The notes: a model not told the origin generated them from the letters alone. A DNA stretch of 10,158 nucleotides from CAZABG01 sp964460985 (GCA_964460985.1 CAYWQX010000054.1:1-10158); one strand, 5' to 3'; positions 1 through 7,061 are shown, counted from the first letter of the stretch. Program-made: numbers and translations.

Positions 1-246
1 CCTTTTCATCATATGCAGGGCCTCAGACTCTTCCGCAAGCTCCTTTAAAGCCGTTAATACTTCGTCATTCAACTTTTCGGTTGCAAAGAAGCATCTAAAA
101 GGACCGCTTTTCGCTTGATACTGCTTAATCCTTTCAGGAGTAAGAACAGCCGGACTTTTGAGATTAACCGGGTTTTCAGCCAGTTTCACAAGCTTTTGAT
201 AGGCATTCAACTTAGTAAAAGGGGGCCTGACAGCGGTCTCTTTCAT
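1..246 (-). CDS. pgi: Glucose-6-phosphate isomerase, N-terminal part (runs off left edge)
   Basis: Only the first 82 codons are present, starting at the ATG at 246-244. The enzyme interconverts glucose-6-phosphate and fructose-6-phosphate in cytoplasmic glycolysis and gluconeogenesis. The visible segment (NPVNLKSPAVLTPERI, then FRCFFATEKLNDEVLTALKELAEE) matches the layout of the Chlamydia PGI N-terminus as I remember it (NP.DLT.PG...ERI, then ATER.D..V..AL..LA.E). The active-site regions lie outside the window, so the call rests on this N-terminal resemblance alone. It is the last visible gene of a leftward run trmB - hypothetical - pgi, 57 bases after the hypothetical gene's stop. No strong Shine-Dalgarno sequence is visible before the ATG. 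Confidence 0.82.
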   Translation of the reverse strand, partial: MKETAVRPPFTKLNAYQKLVKLAENPVNLKSPAVLTPERIKQYQAKSGPFRCFFATEKLNDEVLTALKELAEESEALHMMKR

Positions 247-303
247 AGCTAAAAATCCGTTATTTGAAGTTCAGATTGAAGTTGGACTATTTTGGGTTTC
301 TAT
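247..303. other. Short spacer before pgi with an 8-base direct repeat
   Basis: This 57-base gap separates the hypothetical gene's stop from the pgi start. It contains TTGAAGTT twice (264-271 and 276-283, 12-base period) and the near-palindrome CTATTCAATAG (300-310), which overlaps the upstream stop codon. I see no GC-rich hairpin followed by a T-run, so there is no evidence of termination here. The spacing is compatible with read-through from trmB into pgi. Confidence 0.4.
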
Positions 304-1035
304 TCAATAGGGTCTCTCATAAGGCAAGTTTAATAGATCTCCATAGGTGACCACCACACCGCCTGCCGCTGCAAACCCTTTCAGCTTTCTTAAAGCGTTT
401 AAAGTAATCGTTTTACTAGAAACATAAAGCTCATTTAATCCATCCCATTCGCTTGTTAGAAAAGGCTCGGATATAAGTTTTAACCCCGGGTTGGACTTCA
501 CAATAAGATATAACTCCTCAAAATCCTTCGATTGAATCGAAGGGACGAGAAGCGCTTTATCCCCTTCTTTCTCAAGACGTTTTCCGTTAAGGGTAAACTC
601 GTATCTACCATAAAGCTCCCGGTTCATTAAGCGATGAGAAGTGAGAGGATCGAGATCCTCTACGGTTTCAAACAAAAGGGTCAGAGGAACGCTATCCGGA
701 ATATTCACCGTCAAATAATCAAGATACTGGGAAAAAGCAAGAGAGGCTTCATACATGTCATCGAAACCTAAATTTATTTTAGGAGAGCCTTTATAGATCA
801 CTAAAGACCTGGTATAGTCTTTAAATTCAGCCCATAAAGTCTTTAAAAAATGATCGATGGAAAGATGAAGCGCTCTTCCCTCTCTTTCATCGCCGAATGG
901 ATGGGTCAACTGATCGACAAGCCCTAGATCTAGGTGCCAGTCAATTTTGTTTCCATTTCCGATCTCTTTTAAAGCTTTTTGATAAGGGGTTTTGAAATCG
1001 AGCAAGCTCGACATTTTTCCGTCTAAATAAATCAT
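304..1035 (-). CDS. Conserved-looking protein of unknown function, coupled to trmB
   Basis: This 243-residue protein is one I cannot assign to a family. It has no signal peptide or membrane segment and looks like a soluble mixed alpha/beta protein. Notable stretches are a Leu/Val-rich strand before a Lys-Gly-Ser-Pro turn (about 78-85), an acidic and aromatic helix (91-107), a hydrophobic strand ending in Phe-Glu (119-123), and a C-terminal GFAAAGGVVVTYGDLLNLPYE (220-240). The ATG at 1035-1033 overlaps the trmB TGA as ATGA, with no obvious Shine-Dalgarno, so translation is probably coupled to trmB. Met8 is a possible alternative start. In Chlamydia trachomatis a hypothetical gene (CT379) also lies next to pgi, and this could be its counterpart, but I could not verify that. 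The coupling suggests a conserved cellular role rather than an accessory one. Confidence 0.75.
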   Translation of the reverse strand: MIYLDGKMSSLLDFKTPYQKALKEIGNGNKIDWHLDLGLVDQLTHPFGDEREGRALHLSIDHFLKTLWAEFKDYTRSLVIYKGSPKINLGFDDMYEASLAFSQYLDYLTVNIPDSVPLTLLFETVEDLDPLTSHRLMNRELYGRYEFTLNGKRLEKEGDKALLVPSIQSKDFEELYLIVKSNPGLKLISEPFLTSEWDGLNELYVSSKTITLNALRKLKGFAAAGGVVVTYGDLLNLPYERPY

Positions 1036-1709
1036 ACGCGGCTAAACTGATGGTAGCGTATTGTCTTCCCTTTGCTTCTCCAAAGCTCGTCGAAGTAGGA
1101 AGTTCCGTACCCCTCAAGCTCCTCCACAAAATAAGGAGCAGGTAAGAGCGCTTTAAAGCCGGTGTGCCCGCCCATCACTGCGATCATCCAATTAGAATAA
1201 TCCAAATCGTCCGTGACAAGGGTCAGCTTGCCCCCCTTTTTAAGAACTCTTGCCATTTCAGCTACAAAAGGAGGCTGCACGATTCGATGCTTCGCATGAC
1301 GTGTTTTCGGCCAAGGATCGGGGAAATTGATAAAAATTTCATCGACACTCGCATGGGGGAAATAGTGGAGCGTGACTTTCATCCCCTCTCCGCAAATGCC
1401 GATTAAATTTCTTAGTGTGTGATTTTGAATTTTCGACCAAATTTTCCGGATGCGCGGAAATTTCTTTTCGATAGCCACATAGTTGATCTGAGGGTTTTCT
1501 AAAGCCTTTTCTAAAATCCAGGCTCCGTTGCCGCTGCAGTATTCAAGGTGGATTGGGTTCGTGTTTCCGAATAACTCCTCCGATTCCCATCCCGGAAAGG
1601 CGAACTCTTCATACTTATCATAAACCTCCGGAACATAGAGAATTCGATCTTGCAGAAGGACTTTTCTTTCATCCCACTTAAAAGGGGCTTTTAAATTTTC
1701 AGGTCGCAT
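1032..1709 (-). CDS. trmB: tRNA (guanine-N7-)-methyltransferase TrmB
   Basis: This 225-residue SAM-dependent enzyme makes m7G in the variable loop (position 46) of tRNAs. The family hallmark NFPDPWPKTRHAKHR is complete at 128-142. The SAM-binding motif I region is EYCSGNG (56-62), the acidic residue after the next strand is in IEKKFPRIRKIW (80-91), and TDD follows at 166-168. A C-terminal SYFDELWRSKGK (204-215) matches the usual end of the family, and the length is normal. The EYCSGNG form, replacing the E.G.G.G of most bacteria, resembles chlamydial TrmB as I remember it. The ATG at 1709 has an AGTAAAG purine run just before it. The gene heads a leftward unit with the hypothetical gene and pgi, and is divergent from map across a 57-base gap. 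Confidence 0.95.
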   Translation of the reverse strand: MRPENLKAPFKWDERKVLLQDRILYVPEVYDKYEEFAFPGWESEELFGNTNPIHLEYCSGNGAWILEKALENPQINYVAIEKKFPRIRKIWSKIQNHTLRNLIGICGEGMKVTLHYFPHASVDEIFINFPDPWPKTRHAKHRIVQPPFVAEMARVLKKGGKLTLVTDDLDYSNWMIAVMGGHTGFKALLPAPYFVEELEGYGTSYFDELWRSKGKTIRYHQFSRV

Positions 1710-1766
1710 CTTTACTATTGAATAGGTTTAAGGTTAAAATAATAGCAATAACCCAGAGCTTTTACA
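1710..1766. promoter_or_regulatory. Divergent intergenic region between trmB and map
   Basis: This 57-base AT-rich spacer must hold the promoters of both trmB (leftward) and map (rightward). No consensus -35/-10 pair stands out. Weak rightward candidates are TTGAAT (1718-1723) with TAATAG (1740-1745). A leftward TATTAT lies within the same AT-rich stretch. The near-palindrome CTATTGAATAG sits at 1715-1725. The Shine-Dalgarno before map is weak (AGAG, about 9 bases upstream). I am confident that it is a promoter region, but not of the exact elements. Confidence 0.4.
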
Positions 1767-2639
1767 ATGATTTCCCGTAATGACCCTTGCTGGTGCGGAA
1801 GCGGCCAGAAGTTTAAAAAATGCCACTACCCCGAACCTCCTAAAGAAGATCTTAAAAAAATTTATTTAAAACAGTACGGTATTTTGCTTAAAACCCCCCA
1901 AGAGATCGAAGGGATACGAAAAGCAGGCCACTTAGCCGCGCATATTGTTCAAGAGCTCGTTAAAGCGGCAAAACCGGGAGTGACTACGGAGGCGCTTGAC
2001 CAACTATCGACCCGGTTACATCGGGAGGCCGGAGCAACTCCCGCAGCCCTTGGCTACGGAAGCCCTCCTTTTCCTAAAGGGATTTGCACCTCTATAAATG
2101 AAGTGATCTGCCATGGCATACCGGGACCCACCCCCTTAAAAGAGGGCGATATTGTTAATATTGACGTGACCAGCATCTTGAATGGCTACTATGGCGACTG
2201 CTCGATGATGGCGGTGATTGGAAACATCACGGATGACAAAAAAAGGGTCGTGGAAGCAGCTTATGAAGGTCTCATGGACTCGATCGCCCTTTTAAAGCCG
2301 GGGCTTCCGATCCGTTTTATCGCAGATGCCATTGAAAAAGCGGCTTCTAAATATCAATGCTCGGTGGTCCATCAATTCGTAGGTCATGGAGTCGGGGTCG
2401 ACTTTCATGAACCTCCTCAAGTTCCCCACCATCGCAACCGGATGGATATTCCGCTCGCTCCAGGCATGACTTTTACTATCGAACCTATGATCAATGCGGG
2501 TTCTGCAAACGGAGTGATCGATCCCTTGGATGGATGGACAGCCAGAACGGTTGATTTAAAACCGTCTGCCCAGTGGGAGCACACACTTCTGATCACGGAA
2601 GAGGGCGTTGAAATCCTGACCCCTTGGAAAAGAAGTTAA
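1767..2639 (+). CDS. map: Methionine aminopeptidase type I with N-terminal SEC-C zinc motif
   Basis: This 290-residue cytoplasmic dimetal enzyme removes the initiator methionine from nascent proteins. It opens with a SEC-C zinc knuckle (Cys8, Cys10, Cys19, His20 in CWCGSGQKFKKCH), an extension known in chlamydial MetAPs and related type I enzymes and thought to aid ribosome or protein contact. The catalytic domain follows. By alignment to the E. coli enzyme the key residues are His116 (CHGIPG), Asp133 (NIDVT), Asp144 (YGDCS), His207 (GHGVG), His214 (FHEPP), Glu239 (TIEPM) and Glu271 (WEHT). All ligands are present, so it should be active. The ATG at 1767 is required to keep the SEC-C motif. 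It is transcribed away from trmB. Its TAA overlaps the stop of the convergent paralogue A, and no terminator separates them. Confidence 0.97.
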   Translation: MISRNDPCWCGSGQKFKKCHYPEPPKEDLKKIYLKQYGILLKTPQEIEGIRKAGHLAAHIVQELVKAAKPGVTTEALDQLSTRLHREAGATPAALGYGSPPFPKGICTSINEVICHGIPGPTPLKEGDIVNIDVTSILNGYYGDCSMMAVIGNITDDKKRVVEAAYEGLMDSIALLKPGLPIRFIADAIEKAASKYQCSVVHQFVGHGVGVDFHEPPQVPHHRNRMDIPLAPGMTFTIEPMINAGSANGVIDPLDGWTARTVDLKPSAQWEHTLLITEEGVEILTPWKRS

Positions 2640-4105
2640 AAAGGAAAGGCAAGCCTTGCCCATTTACACCGGTAGATCTCAAATATTCTTCTAAACCAGT
2701 TTAAAGACTCTGTTTGAGTTTCCCGGAAGAGATCGCAGTTGTCAGAAGCTTTATCGAGCTCCTTCAGAAGATAGACTAAAATCTCCACATATTGGTGGCT
2801 ACCGGGAATTTTATCCCAAATTCGGAAAAACTCCTCCCAGATCCCTTGAGGATCTTTATACTTCGAGAGGGACTGGTCTCTTCTGAAGGTTGCAAATTCT
2901 TGGTCGACTAACTTTTCTTTTAAGGCCGTTAAAACTTTTTCTTCCTCCATTGATCTCGCTTTGTAGGCGGAAAGAATTTCAAACATAAGATTAGCCATCT
3001 GCTGCGTTCCTATCAGCATATTAGAACACACCAACGCGTGATAAAAATCATGGTAGGTGAAATCAAAACCGTAGGCCCTATAATTATCGGCCTCTTTTGG
3101 CAGTTTAACAAAAGGAAAAATGAGGGCCATATCCCGCATCTTAAAAATGTTATTAGAAGAGATGTCCTTTAAACTAGATAAGCCGAGAACAGGATTCATT
3201 TTCTGAGCTCGGCTTTCATACACAACGTCTAGGGACGTCTGCATCATTTCAAAGGAAGGGATCATTTTATACCCTTGATAAAAACTAAAGAGACCTACAC
3301 CTGCATTTTGATGCACCGCGAGACTAATCGTCTGTTTTTCAAAAGTCTTTTTGGGTTTTCCAAGAAGGAGGACCTGCGCTAGAGGATCCTTTGTTTTCAT
3401 AACATTAAAGAAAGCGTCCACGTGTTTCATATTCATTAAAGGCGTCTCTTTCTTCCTAAAATTATTTGAAGCCATTATTTTTACAGCTTCAGGATTTCTT
3501 TTCCCGTTGGGCAAAAAGAGACGAACTATTTGCAGATCGTGGTATTTATTATGGGCTACTTTAAAATTGAGATACGTCGAAAAAGTTTCTATCGAAATAA
3601 GTCCTTTTTTAACGGCAAATAACGCATAGATAGCTTCCTGATCGTCCCAGGCCATTCCATAAATGTGACCCGATTTAAAAAGGTCAAAATACTTTCCTAT
3701 GATCTCTTCTTTCCCTTCCAACTCATCCATTAATGGGTTGATTGTCAGCATCTCCTCTTTCGGGATGCGTCTTGTGAGTTCATAGAACTGTAAAGCGGTT
3801 TTGGAGGAGTCATAAGGTTTTGAGATAGCGGGCTGAACAATCTTCTGATCGTCCCTTAAAATGGTTTCAGGCTCTACAATTTCAGCGTCTCTTTGTTTTG
3901 ATTGAAAGAGCCTTAAGACAAATTGTTTTATCTTATCAACCAGGTCGTTGATAATTGAAGAAATTGCAAATTTTTTATTGGAGCTTGCATTTATCGCAAT
4001 GTGTGCTACGGTCTGACCTACTTTTTTTGTTAAGGGATCATCGACCTTCGACTGGCTTTGAAAGCTATTGGTAAGAGGAAAAAAACCACCTTTGATCTCG
4101 TGCAT
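2636..4105 (-). CDS. HDxxH-family paralogue A, unknown function, possible secreted protein
   Basis: This 489-residue protein is the last of three tandem paralogues. I do not recognise the family. Residues 1-100 are low-conservation, Ser/Lys/Gln-rich, with an amphipathic stretch (about 47-68, ending FVLRLF). The shared core begins near 105 with YELTRRIPKEE. It continues with DDQEAIYALFAVKKGLISIETF (154-175), a NPEAV segment (204-208), QVLLLGK (244-250), IPSFEMMQ (282-289), NPVLGLSS (304-311), FKMRDMA (321-327) and DFTYHDFYHA (348-357). His352, Asp353 and His356 could bind a metal or be catalytic. A helical tail contains DQEFATFRRD (401-410). There is no classic signal peptide. The N-terminus could be a non-cleaved type III signal, but that is inference. 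The ATG is the first in-frame start and lies 6 bases after a TATAAT. The gene is convergent with map and shares a 4-base overlap with it. Confidence 0.88.
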   Translation of the reverse strand: MHEIKGGFFPLTNSFQSQSKVDDPLTKKVGQTVAHIAINASSNKKFAISSIINDLVDKIKQFVLRLFQSKQRDAEIVEPETILRDDQKIVQPAISKPYDSSKTALQFYELTRRIPKEEMLTINPLMDELEGKEEIIGKYFDLFKSGHIYGMAWDDQEAIYALFAVKKGLISIETFSTYLNFKVAHNKYHDLQIVRLFLPNGKRNPEAVKIMASNNFRKKETPLMNMKHVDAFFNVMKTKDPLAQVLLLGKPKKTFEKQTISLAVHQNAGVGLFSFYQGYKMIPSFEMMQTSLDVVYESRAQKMNPVLGLSSLKDISSNNIFKMRDMALIFPFVKLPKEADNYRAYGFDFTYHDFYHALVCSNMLIGTQQMANLMFEILSAYKARSMEEEKVLTALKEKLVDQEFATFRRDQSLSKYKDPQGIWEEFFRIWDKIPGSHQYVEILVYLLKELDKASDNCDLFRETQTESLNWFRRIFEIYRCKWARLAFPF

Positions 4106-4111
4106 GAAATA

Positions 4112-4117
4112 ATTATA
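4112..4117 (-). promoter_or_regulatory. -10 box of paralogue A, 6 bases before the ATG (leaderless)
   Basis: On the minus strand TATAAT is followed by TATTTC and then the ATG at 4105. With usual sigma70-type geometry, transcription would begin on the A of the ATG, giving an mRNA with no 5' leader and hence no Shine-Dalgarno. No other in-frame ATG, GTG or TTG lies just upstream. I see no good -35 at 16-18 bases, which fits an activator-dependent promoter. Confidence 0.65.
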
Positions 4118-4144
4118 GCACGTAATTGAACTAATTTTTAGTTT

Positions 4145-4170
4145 ATTAAGAAAAATTAACTAAATATTAA
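4145..4170 (-). promoter_or_regulatory. Phased TTAAT repeats upstream of paralogue A (putative operator)
   Basis: On the minus strand TTAAT occurs three times, at 4166-4170, 4155-4159 and 4145-4149, spaced 11 and 10 bases apart. The 11-spaced pair reads gTTAATatT-TA-gTTAATttT. This is close to the tandem half-site layout of OmpR-family regulators of the PmrA type. The nearest copy is 27 bases upstream of the TATAAT, and the 11-spaced pair ends 37 bases upstream of it. The stretch is very AT-rich, so chance is a real alternative. The recurrence at all three paralogues is what supports it. Confidence 0.5.
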
Positions 4171-4192
4171 CAAAATTATAAAGTTTCAGAAA

Positions 4193-5656
4193 TCAGCTCC
4201 TCGGAAAAAGAAACCCCAGGTAGTGATTAAACCGCTCTTCCAGACCTGCCCAAAATTGAAGAGAGGATAGTTCATTCTCTGCCTTTCCCGATACACCTGT
4301 CTCTTTTTCCCAATCGACACTCCGGGACAGTTTTTTTAATTGAACAAGTAGATACCTTATAATCTCTGAATGCTCGCCCTTCGGATCCAGCTTTTTCCAA
4401 CGATATTCTAAAACATCCCAGAAAAGTTGACTGTCGGACCGATTATTTCTATTATCCATTCTAAATTCAGCATGCTCCATATCGAGTAACTTTAATCTCA
4501 ATTTTTCGATAATTTCTTTTTTTTCAGGATATTTTGAAGATAGTGGGCCTAGGATTGAGTAACAGAGATTAAAGAGCGGCTGTATATTCTTGGGCACATT
4601 GGAGGCGATAAACGCATGATAAAAGTCATGATAAGTAAAATCGATCCCTTCAACAGGAAAATCATCGGCGCTGTCAGGCAAAGCAACACCTGGGAAATAA
4701 AGAGCTACATCTCTTGAATTAAACATGGCATTAGCTTCGATGTCTGCATAAGATGAAAGGCCTATCACGGGATTCATCTTGACCGCATTTTCATGAAAGG
4801 CGGCATCTAAAAGCGCTTGTAATATTTCAAAGGAAGGGATCACCCTTTTTTGATCCATCACATTAAAGATCTCAAGTCCCGTCTCTCTTCTTATTTCTTG
4901 CGTAATAGAACCTGGATGGGGATCTTCCAAGTTCCCTATGAAAAAAACTTGAGCCGATTTTGGTTTGCTTTTCATAATTTCAAAAAATTGATCAATCTGT
5001 GAATCGTTTAAAAAATTGGTCTGGAAATCTTCACCTAAGGAAGGAAAAAAGTTCCCCGTCTTTTGTAGATAAGCTAAAACTCTTGGATTTCGACTTCCGT
5101 CTGCCAAGAAAAGAGGAATTTTTTCTATCTCTTTATACTGCTGATGGGCTACCCGAAAGTTTAGGAACGTCGCAAAAGTCTCTTTAGAAATAAATCCCAT
5201 TTTAAGCGCATAGAGCGCGCGGATTGCCGCTTTATCCCAATCATCAAACTCCATCATACCATTCTCGAACGCTTGAAATTCTACTTTTATCAAGTCCTCT
5301 TTGCTCTCTAACCCCTTCATTTTGGCTTCAATAGCCGCCATTTCAGTTTTGGATACCCGTTTGGTTAGTTGATAATACTCTAACGCCTGTCCGGAGCTAT
5401 CAGGATAAGGAATAGCCATCTCAGAAGGTTTTAGAGGCTTTATTTCTTCATTCTTTCCAAACAATTTTGAAAAAAAAGAGGTCAGCCACTTAAAGAATGA
5501 GCTTTTCGAAGCTTTGAAAGCTTTACTGGACTCATGGCTGGTTGAAAAGGAGGCCGCCTGTTGGACCTTAAGATCGGTGGCATCGATCTTTTCCGGAGCT
5601 TTTCCATTTGAATCAAGGGGTAAAGAAGGTCCTTTTAATTCGGGTATAGGCGTCAT
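4193..5656 (-). CDS. HDxxH-family paralogue B, unknown function, possible secreted protein
   Basis: This 487-residue middle paralogue is clearly homologous to A along the whole core. That covers YQLTKRVSKTE (95-105), IRALYALKMGFISKETFATFLNFRVA (145-170), PLFLADGSRNPRV (181-193), AQVFFIG (235-241), VIPSFEILQ (272-280), NPVIGLSS (295-302), FNSRDVA (312-318), DFTYHDFYHA (339-348; His343, Asp344, His347) and LLDMEHAEFRMD (390-401). The first 75 residues are Ser/Pro/Lys-rich (many Ser between 36 and 53) and end in an aromatic amphipathic segment, FFKWLTSFFSKLF (54-66). That is the sort of N-terminus seen on type III substrates or membrane-associating effectors. There is no Sec signal. Function is unknown, and the HDxxH is the best candidate active or metal site. 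It starts 6 bases after its own TATAAT and ends 87 bases before paralogue A. Confidence 0.88.
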   Translation of the reverse strand: MTPIPELKGPSLPLDSNGKAPEKIDATDLKVQQAASFSTSHESSKAFKASKSSFFKWLTSFFSKLFGKNEEIKPLKPSEMAIPYPDSSGQALEYYQLTKRVSKTEMAAIEAKMKGLESKEDLIKVEFQAFENGMMEFDDWDKAAIRALYALKMGFISKETFATFLNFRVAHQQYKEIEKIPLFLADGSRNPRVLAYLQKTGNFFPSLGEDFQTNFLNDSQIDQFFEIMKSKPKSAQVFFIGNLEDPHPGSITQEIRRETGLEIFNVMDQKRVIPSFEILQALLDAAFHENAVKMNPVIGLSSYADIEANAMFNSRDVALYFPGVALPDSADDFPVEGIDFTYHDFYHAFIASNVPKNIQPLFNLCYSILGPLSSKYPEKKEIIEKLRLKLLDMEHAEFRMDNRNNRSDSQLFWDVLEYRWKKLDPKGEHSEIIRYLLVQLKKLSRSVDWEKETGVSGKAENELSSLQFWAGLEERFNHYLGFLFPRS

Positions 5657-5662
5657 ATTCTT

Positions 5663-5668
5663 ATTATA
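5663..5668 (-). promoter_or_regulatory. -10 box of paralogue B, 6 bases before the ATG (leaderless)
   Basis: On the minus strand TATAAT is followed by AAGAAT and the ATG at 5656. The spacing is the same as at paralogues A and C, although the surrounding bases differ, so the match is not simple duplication carry-over. No consensus -35 is visible. CTTAAG (5685-5690) sits 16 bases upstream of the hexamer. Confidence 0.65.
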
Positions 5669-5704
5669 CCTGAAAGGCGAGACGCTTAAGCTATTTTGAA
5701 AAGT

Positions 5705-5720
5705 ATTAATTAAAAATTAA
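5705..5720 (-). promoter_or_regulatory. TTAAT direct repeat upstream of paralogue B (putative operator)
   Basis: On the minus strand TTAAT lies at 5716-5720 and again at 5705-5709, an 11-base period, reading gTTAATttT-TA-aTTAATacT. A further overlapping copy is at 5709-5713. The pair starts 3 bases after the stop codon of paralogue C and ends 36 bases before the TATAAT, almost the same distance as the equivalent pair at paralogue A (37). Confidence 0.5.
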
Positions 5721-5723
5721 CAA

Positions 5724-7055
5724 TCAAACCCAATATTGATGATATTCAGGAAGCGACTCGGTCGGAACAAAATCAAATTCAAGTTGATGCTTTTTAATAA
5801 AGTCAGCCGCAAATCGATAAAAACCAGTATCCTTTAATGGGGGTAAGGCCCGCCAAAAAGTCTCGATAGAGGCCTCTTCTTTCAAGTAGAGGATAAATTG
5901 TGTATCCAAAAGGTTGGATACAAATTCATCAAACTCTTTCTCGTCTTTAACTAGACCGCTTTTTTGATATAACTTAGCTACCCTATAAAGAAGGTTGTAA
6001 CCTAATTTATAGTGCGGCGGAATCGTACGAGATACAAAAGCATGTGCAAAATCATGATAGGTGAATGAATGGCCATAAGCTTTATAGCCATCCGCCTCTT
6101 TCGGTAAGAATACTCCTGAGAAGTTAAACGCCATATCTCGATTTGAAAAGAGCATATTATCCTGAATCTGAGATTCGGTTGACAAACCTAAAACAGGAAT
6201 AAGCCTATAGGGTCCTTTTGAGCGTATATTTATCATAGTTTGCATGATCTCAAAAGAGGCGATAATCTCTTTTTTTGGAGGGATTTTACGATTAGCCAAT
6301 CTTTCAAGGATATGCGTATGACCATTTGGATATTTTTTTAATAAATGACTTGTCTCTTTAGTATGAAGATCATGTAGTGCTTCTGAAATGTTTTGAGTCC
6401 AATCATCCTGAAAAAAGTTTAAAACATTGTAGCCTAATTGATAAATGGTATCTCTGATGGTGCTGCCTGAAAATTTATTTTTCCCGAGAAGAAGCATTTG
6501 AGCTGATTTGGGCTTTCGTTTCATCTGTTCATAAAACAGCTTTAGCTCCTCGTCGGTTATGAGGTCAGCCCCATTTGCTTTTTGCCCCTGTTTGATGATC
6601 TCTTGAGCGCGTGGATTTACTTTGCCTTCATGAAATAAAGGAACCATTTCAACCTCCTCATAGTCCAGCTGCGCTGTTCTATAAATTAAGAAGGTTGCAA
6701 ATGTTTCATAATTGACTAGACCCACTTTAACCCCGTAAAGACCCTGGTAAGCCGATTCATCTAAATCTTTAAAAGAGCTTACATCACCGCTCTCGAATTC
6801 CTTAAATTTGTAATGAATATCCTCCATCGAGCTAAAGTAGTCAGAACTCTCGAATTTATCGTTTATGACCTTTTTTTCTTCTTTCGAAAGCCGTCTTGTG
6901 AATTGCCAAAAAATAACCTCAGACAAACAAGTATCATAAAAGGTAGAATCGGGAGCGGGAGGAGGTTCAGGCCTCCAAAATCTAAACAGATTGATTGAAC
7001 TTTCAACAAAACTAAAATATGGGATGGGGCTATAACCAACAGAGTAAAAATTCAT
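5724..7055 (-). CDS. HDxxH-family paralogue C, divergent member with an insertion
   Basis: This 443-residue protein is the first and most divergent of the three paralogues. Core landmarks are conserved: QFTRRLSKEE (51-60), LYGVKVGLVNYETFATFL (106-123), NPRA (147-150), SAQMLLLGK (184-192), ASFEIMQ (266-272), IPVLGLS (286-292), FSNRDMA (303-309) and SFTYHDFAHAF (330-340; His334, Asp335, His338). It lacks the long Ser-rich N-terminus of A and B. In its place is a short aromatic lead and WRPEPPPAP (27-35). Between NFFQ and ASFEI it carries roughly 45 extra residues (about 217-263) absent from A and B. The C-terminal EF...FR motif of A and B is degraded (TQFILYLKE). It follows the coiled-coil gene by 41 bases but has its own promoter-like elements. 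Function is unknown. Confidence 0.87.
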   Translation of the reverse strand: MNFYSVGYSPIPYFSFVESSINLFRFWRPEPPPAPDSTFYDTCLSEVIFWQFTRRLSKEEKKVINDKFESSDYFSSMEDIHYKFKEFESGDVSSFKDLDESAYQGLYGVKVGLVNYETFATFLIYRTAQLDYEEVEMVPLFHEGKVNPRAQEIIKQGQKANGADLITDEELKLFYEQMKRKPKSAQMLLLGKNKFSGSTIRDTIYQLGYNVLNFFQDDWTQNISEALHDLHTKETSHLLKKYPNGHTHILERLANRKIPPKKEIIASFEIMQTMINIRSKGPYRLIPVLGLSTESQIQDNMLFSNRDMAFNFSGVFLPKEADGYKAYGHSFTYHDFAHAFVSRTIPPHYKLGYNLLYRVAKLYQKSGLVKDEKEFDEFVSNLLDTQFILYLKEEASIETFWRALPPLKDTGFYRFAADFIKKHQLEFDFVPTESLPEYHQYWV

Positions 7056-7061
7056 ACAACA

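Noticed and set aside
264..283. TTGAAGTT direct repeat (12-base period) as an operator for pgi
   Set aside because: It is a single short repeat with no promoter around it and no second example in the window.
941..1129. 62-codon leftward open frame across the trmB/hypothetical junction
   Set aside because: It lies in another frame over the ATGA junction of two better-supported genes and has no recognisable protein features.
1164..1406. 80-codon rightward open frame inside trmB
   Set aside because: It is antisense to the TrmB catalytic region, which is clearly the real coding strand.
300..1725. Near-palindrome CTATTCAATAG (300-310) and its complement CTATTGAATAG (1715-1725) flanking the trmB/hypothetical pair
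   Set aside because: Eleven-base matches are expected by chance many times in 10 kb of AT-rich DNA. Nothing else, such as target duplications or longer arms, supports a mobile or regulatory unit.
3351..3629. 92-codon rightward open frame inside paralogue A
   Set aside because: It lies wholly antisense to conserved core motifs of paralogue A, with an odd Phe/Cys/Arg-rich composition.
4137..4164. TTTAGTT / AACTAAA inverted repeat (7-base arms, 14-base loop) as a terminator of paralogue B
   Set aside because: The stem is almost all A-T with a long loop and would be too weak for intrinsic termination. It overlaps the TTAAT repeats, which explain it better.
3036..6054. Assigning the HDxxH paralogues to COQ4 or another HDxxH metalloenzyme family
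   Set aside because: COQ4 has HDxxH followed by a Glu about 11 residues on inside a small protein. None of the three paralogues has that Glu, and the rest of the sequence does not resemble COQ4.
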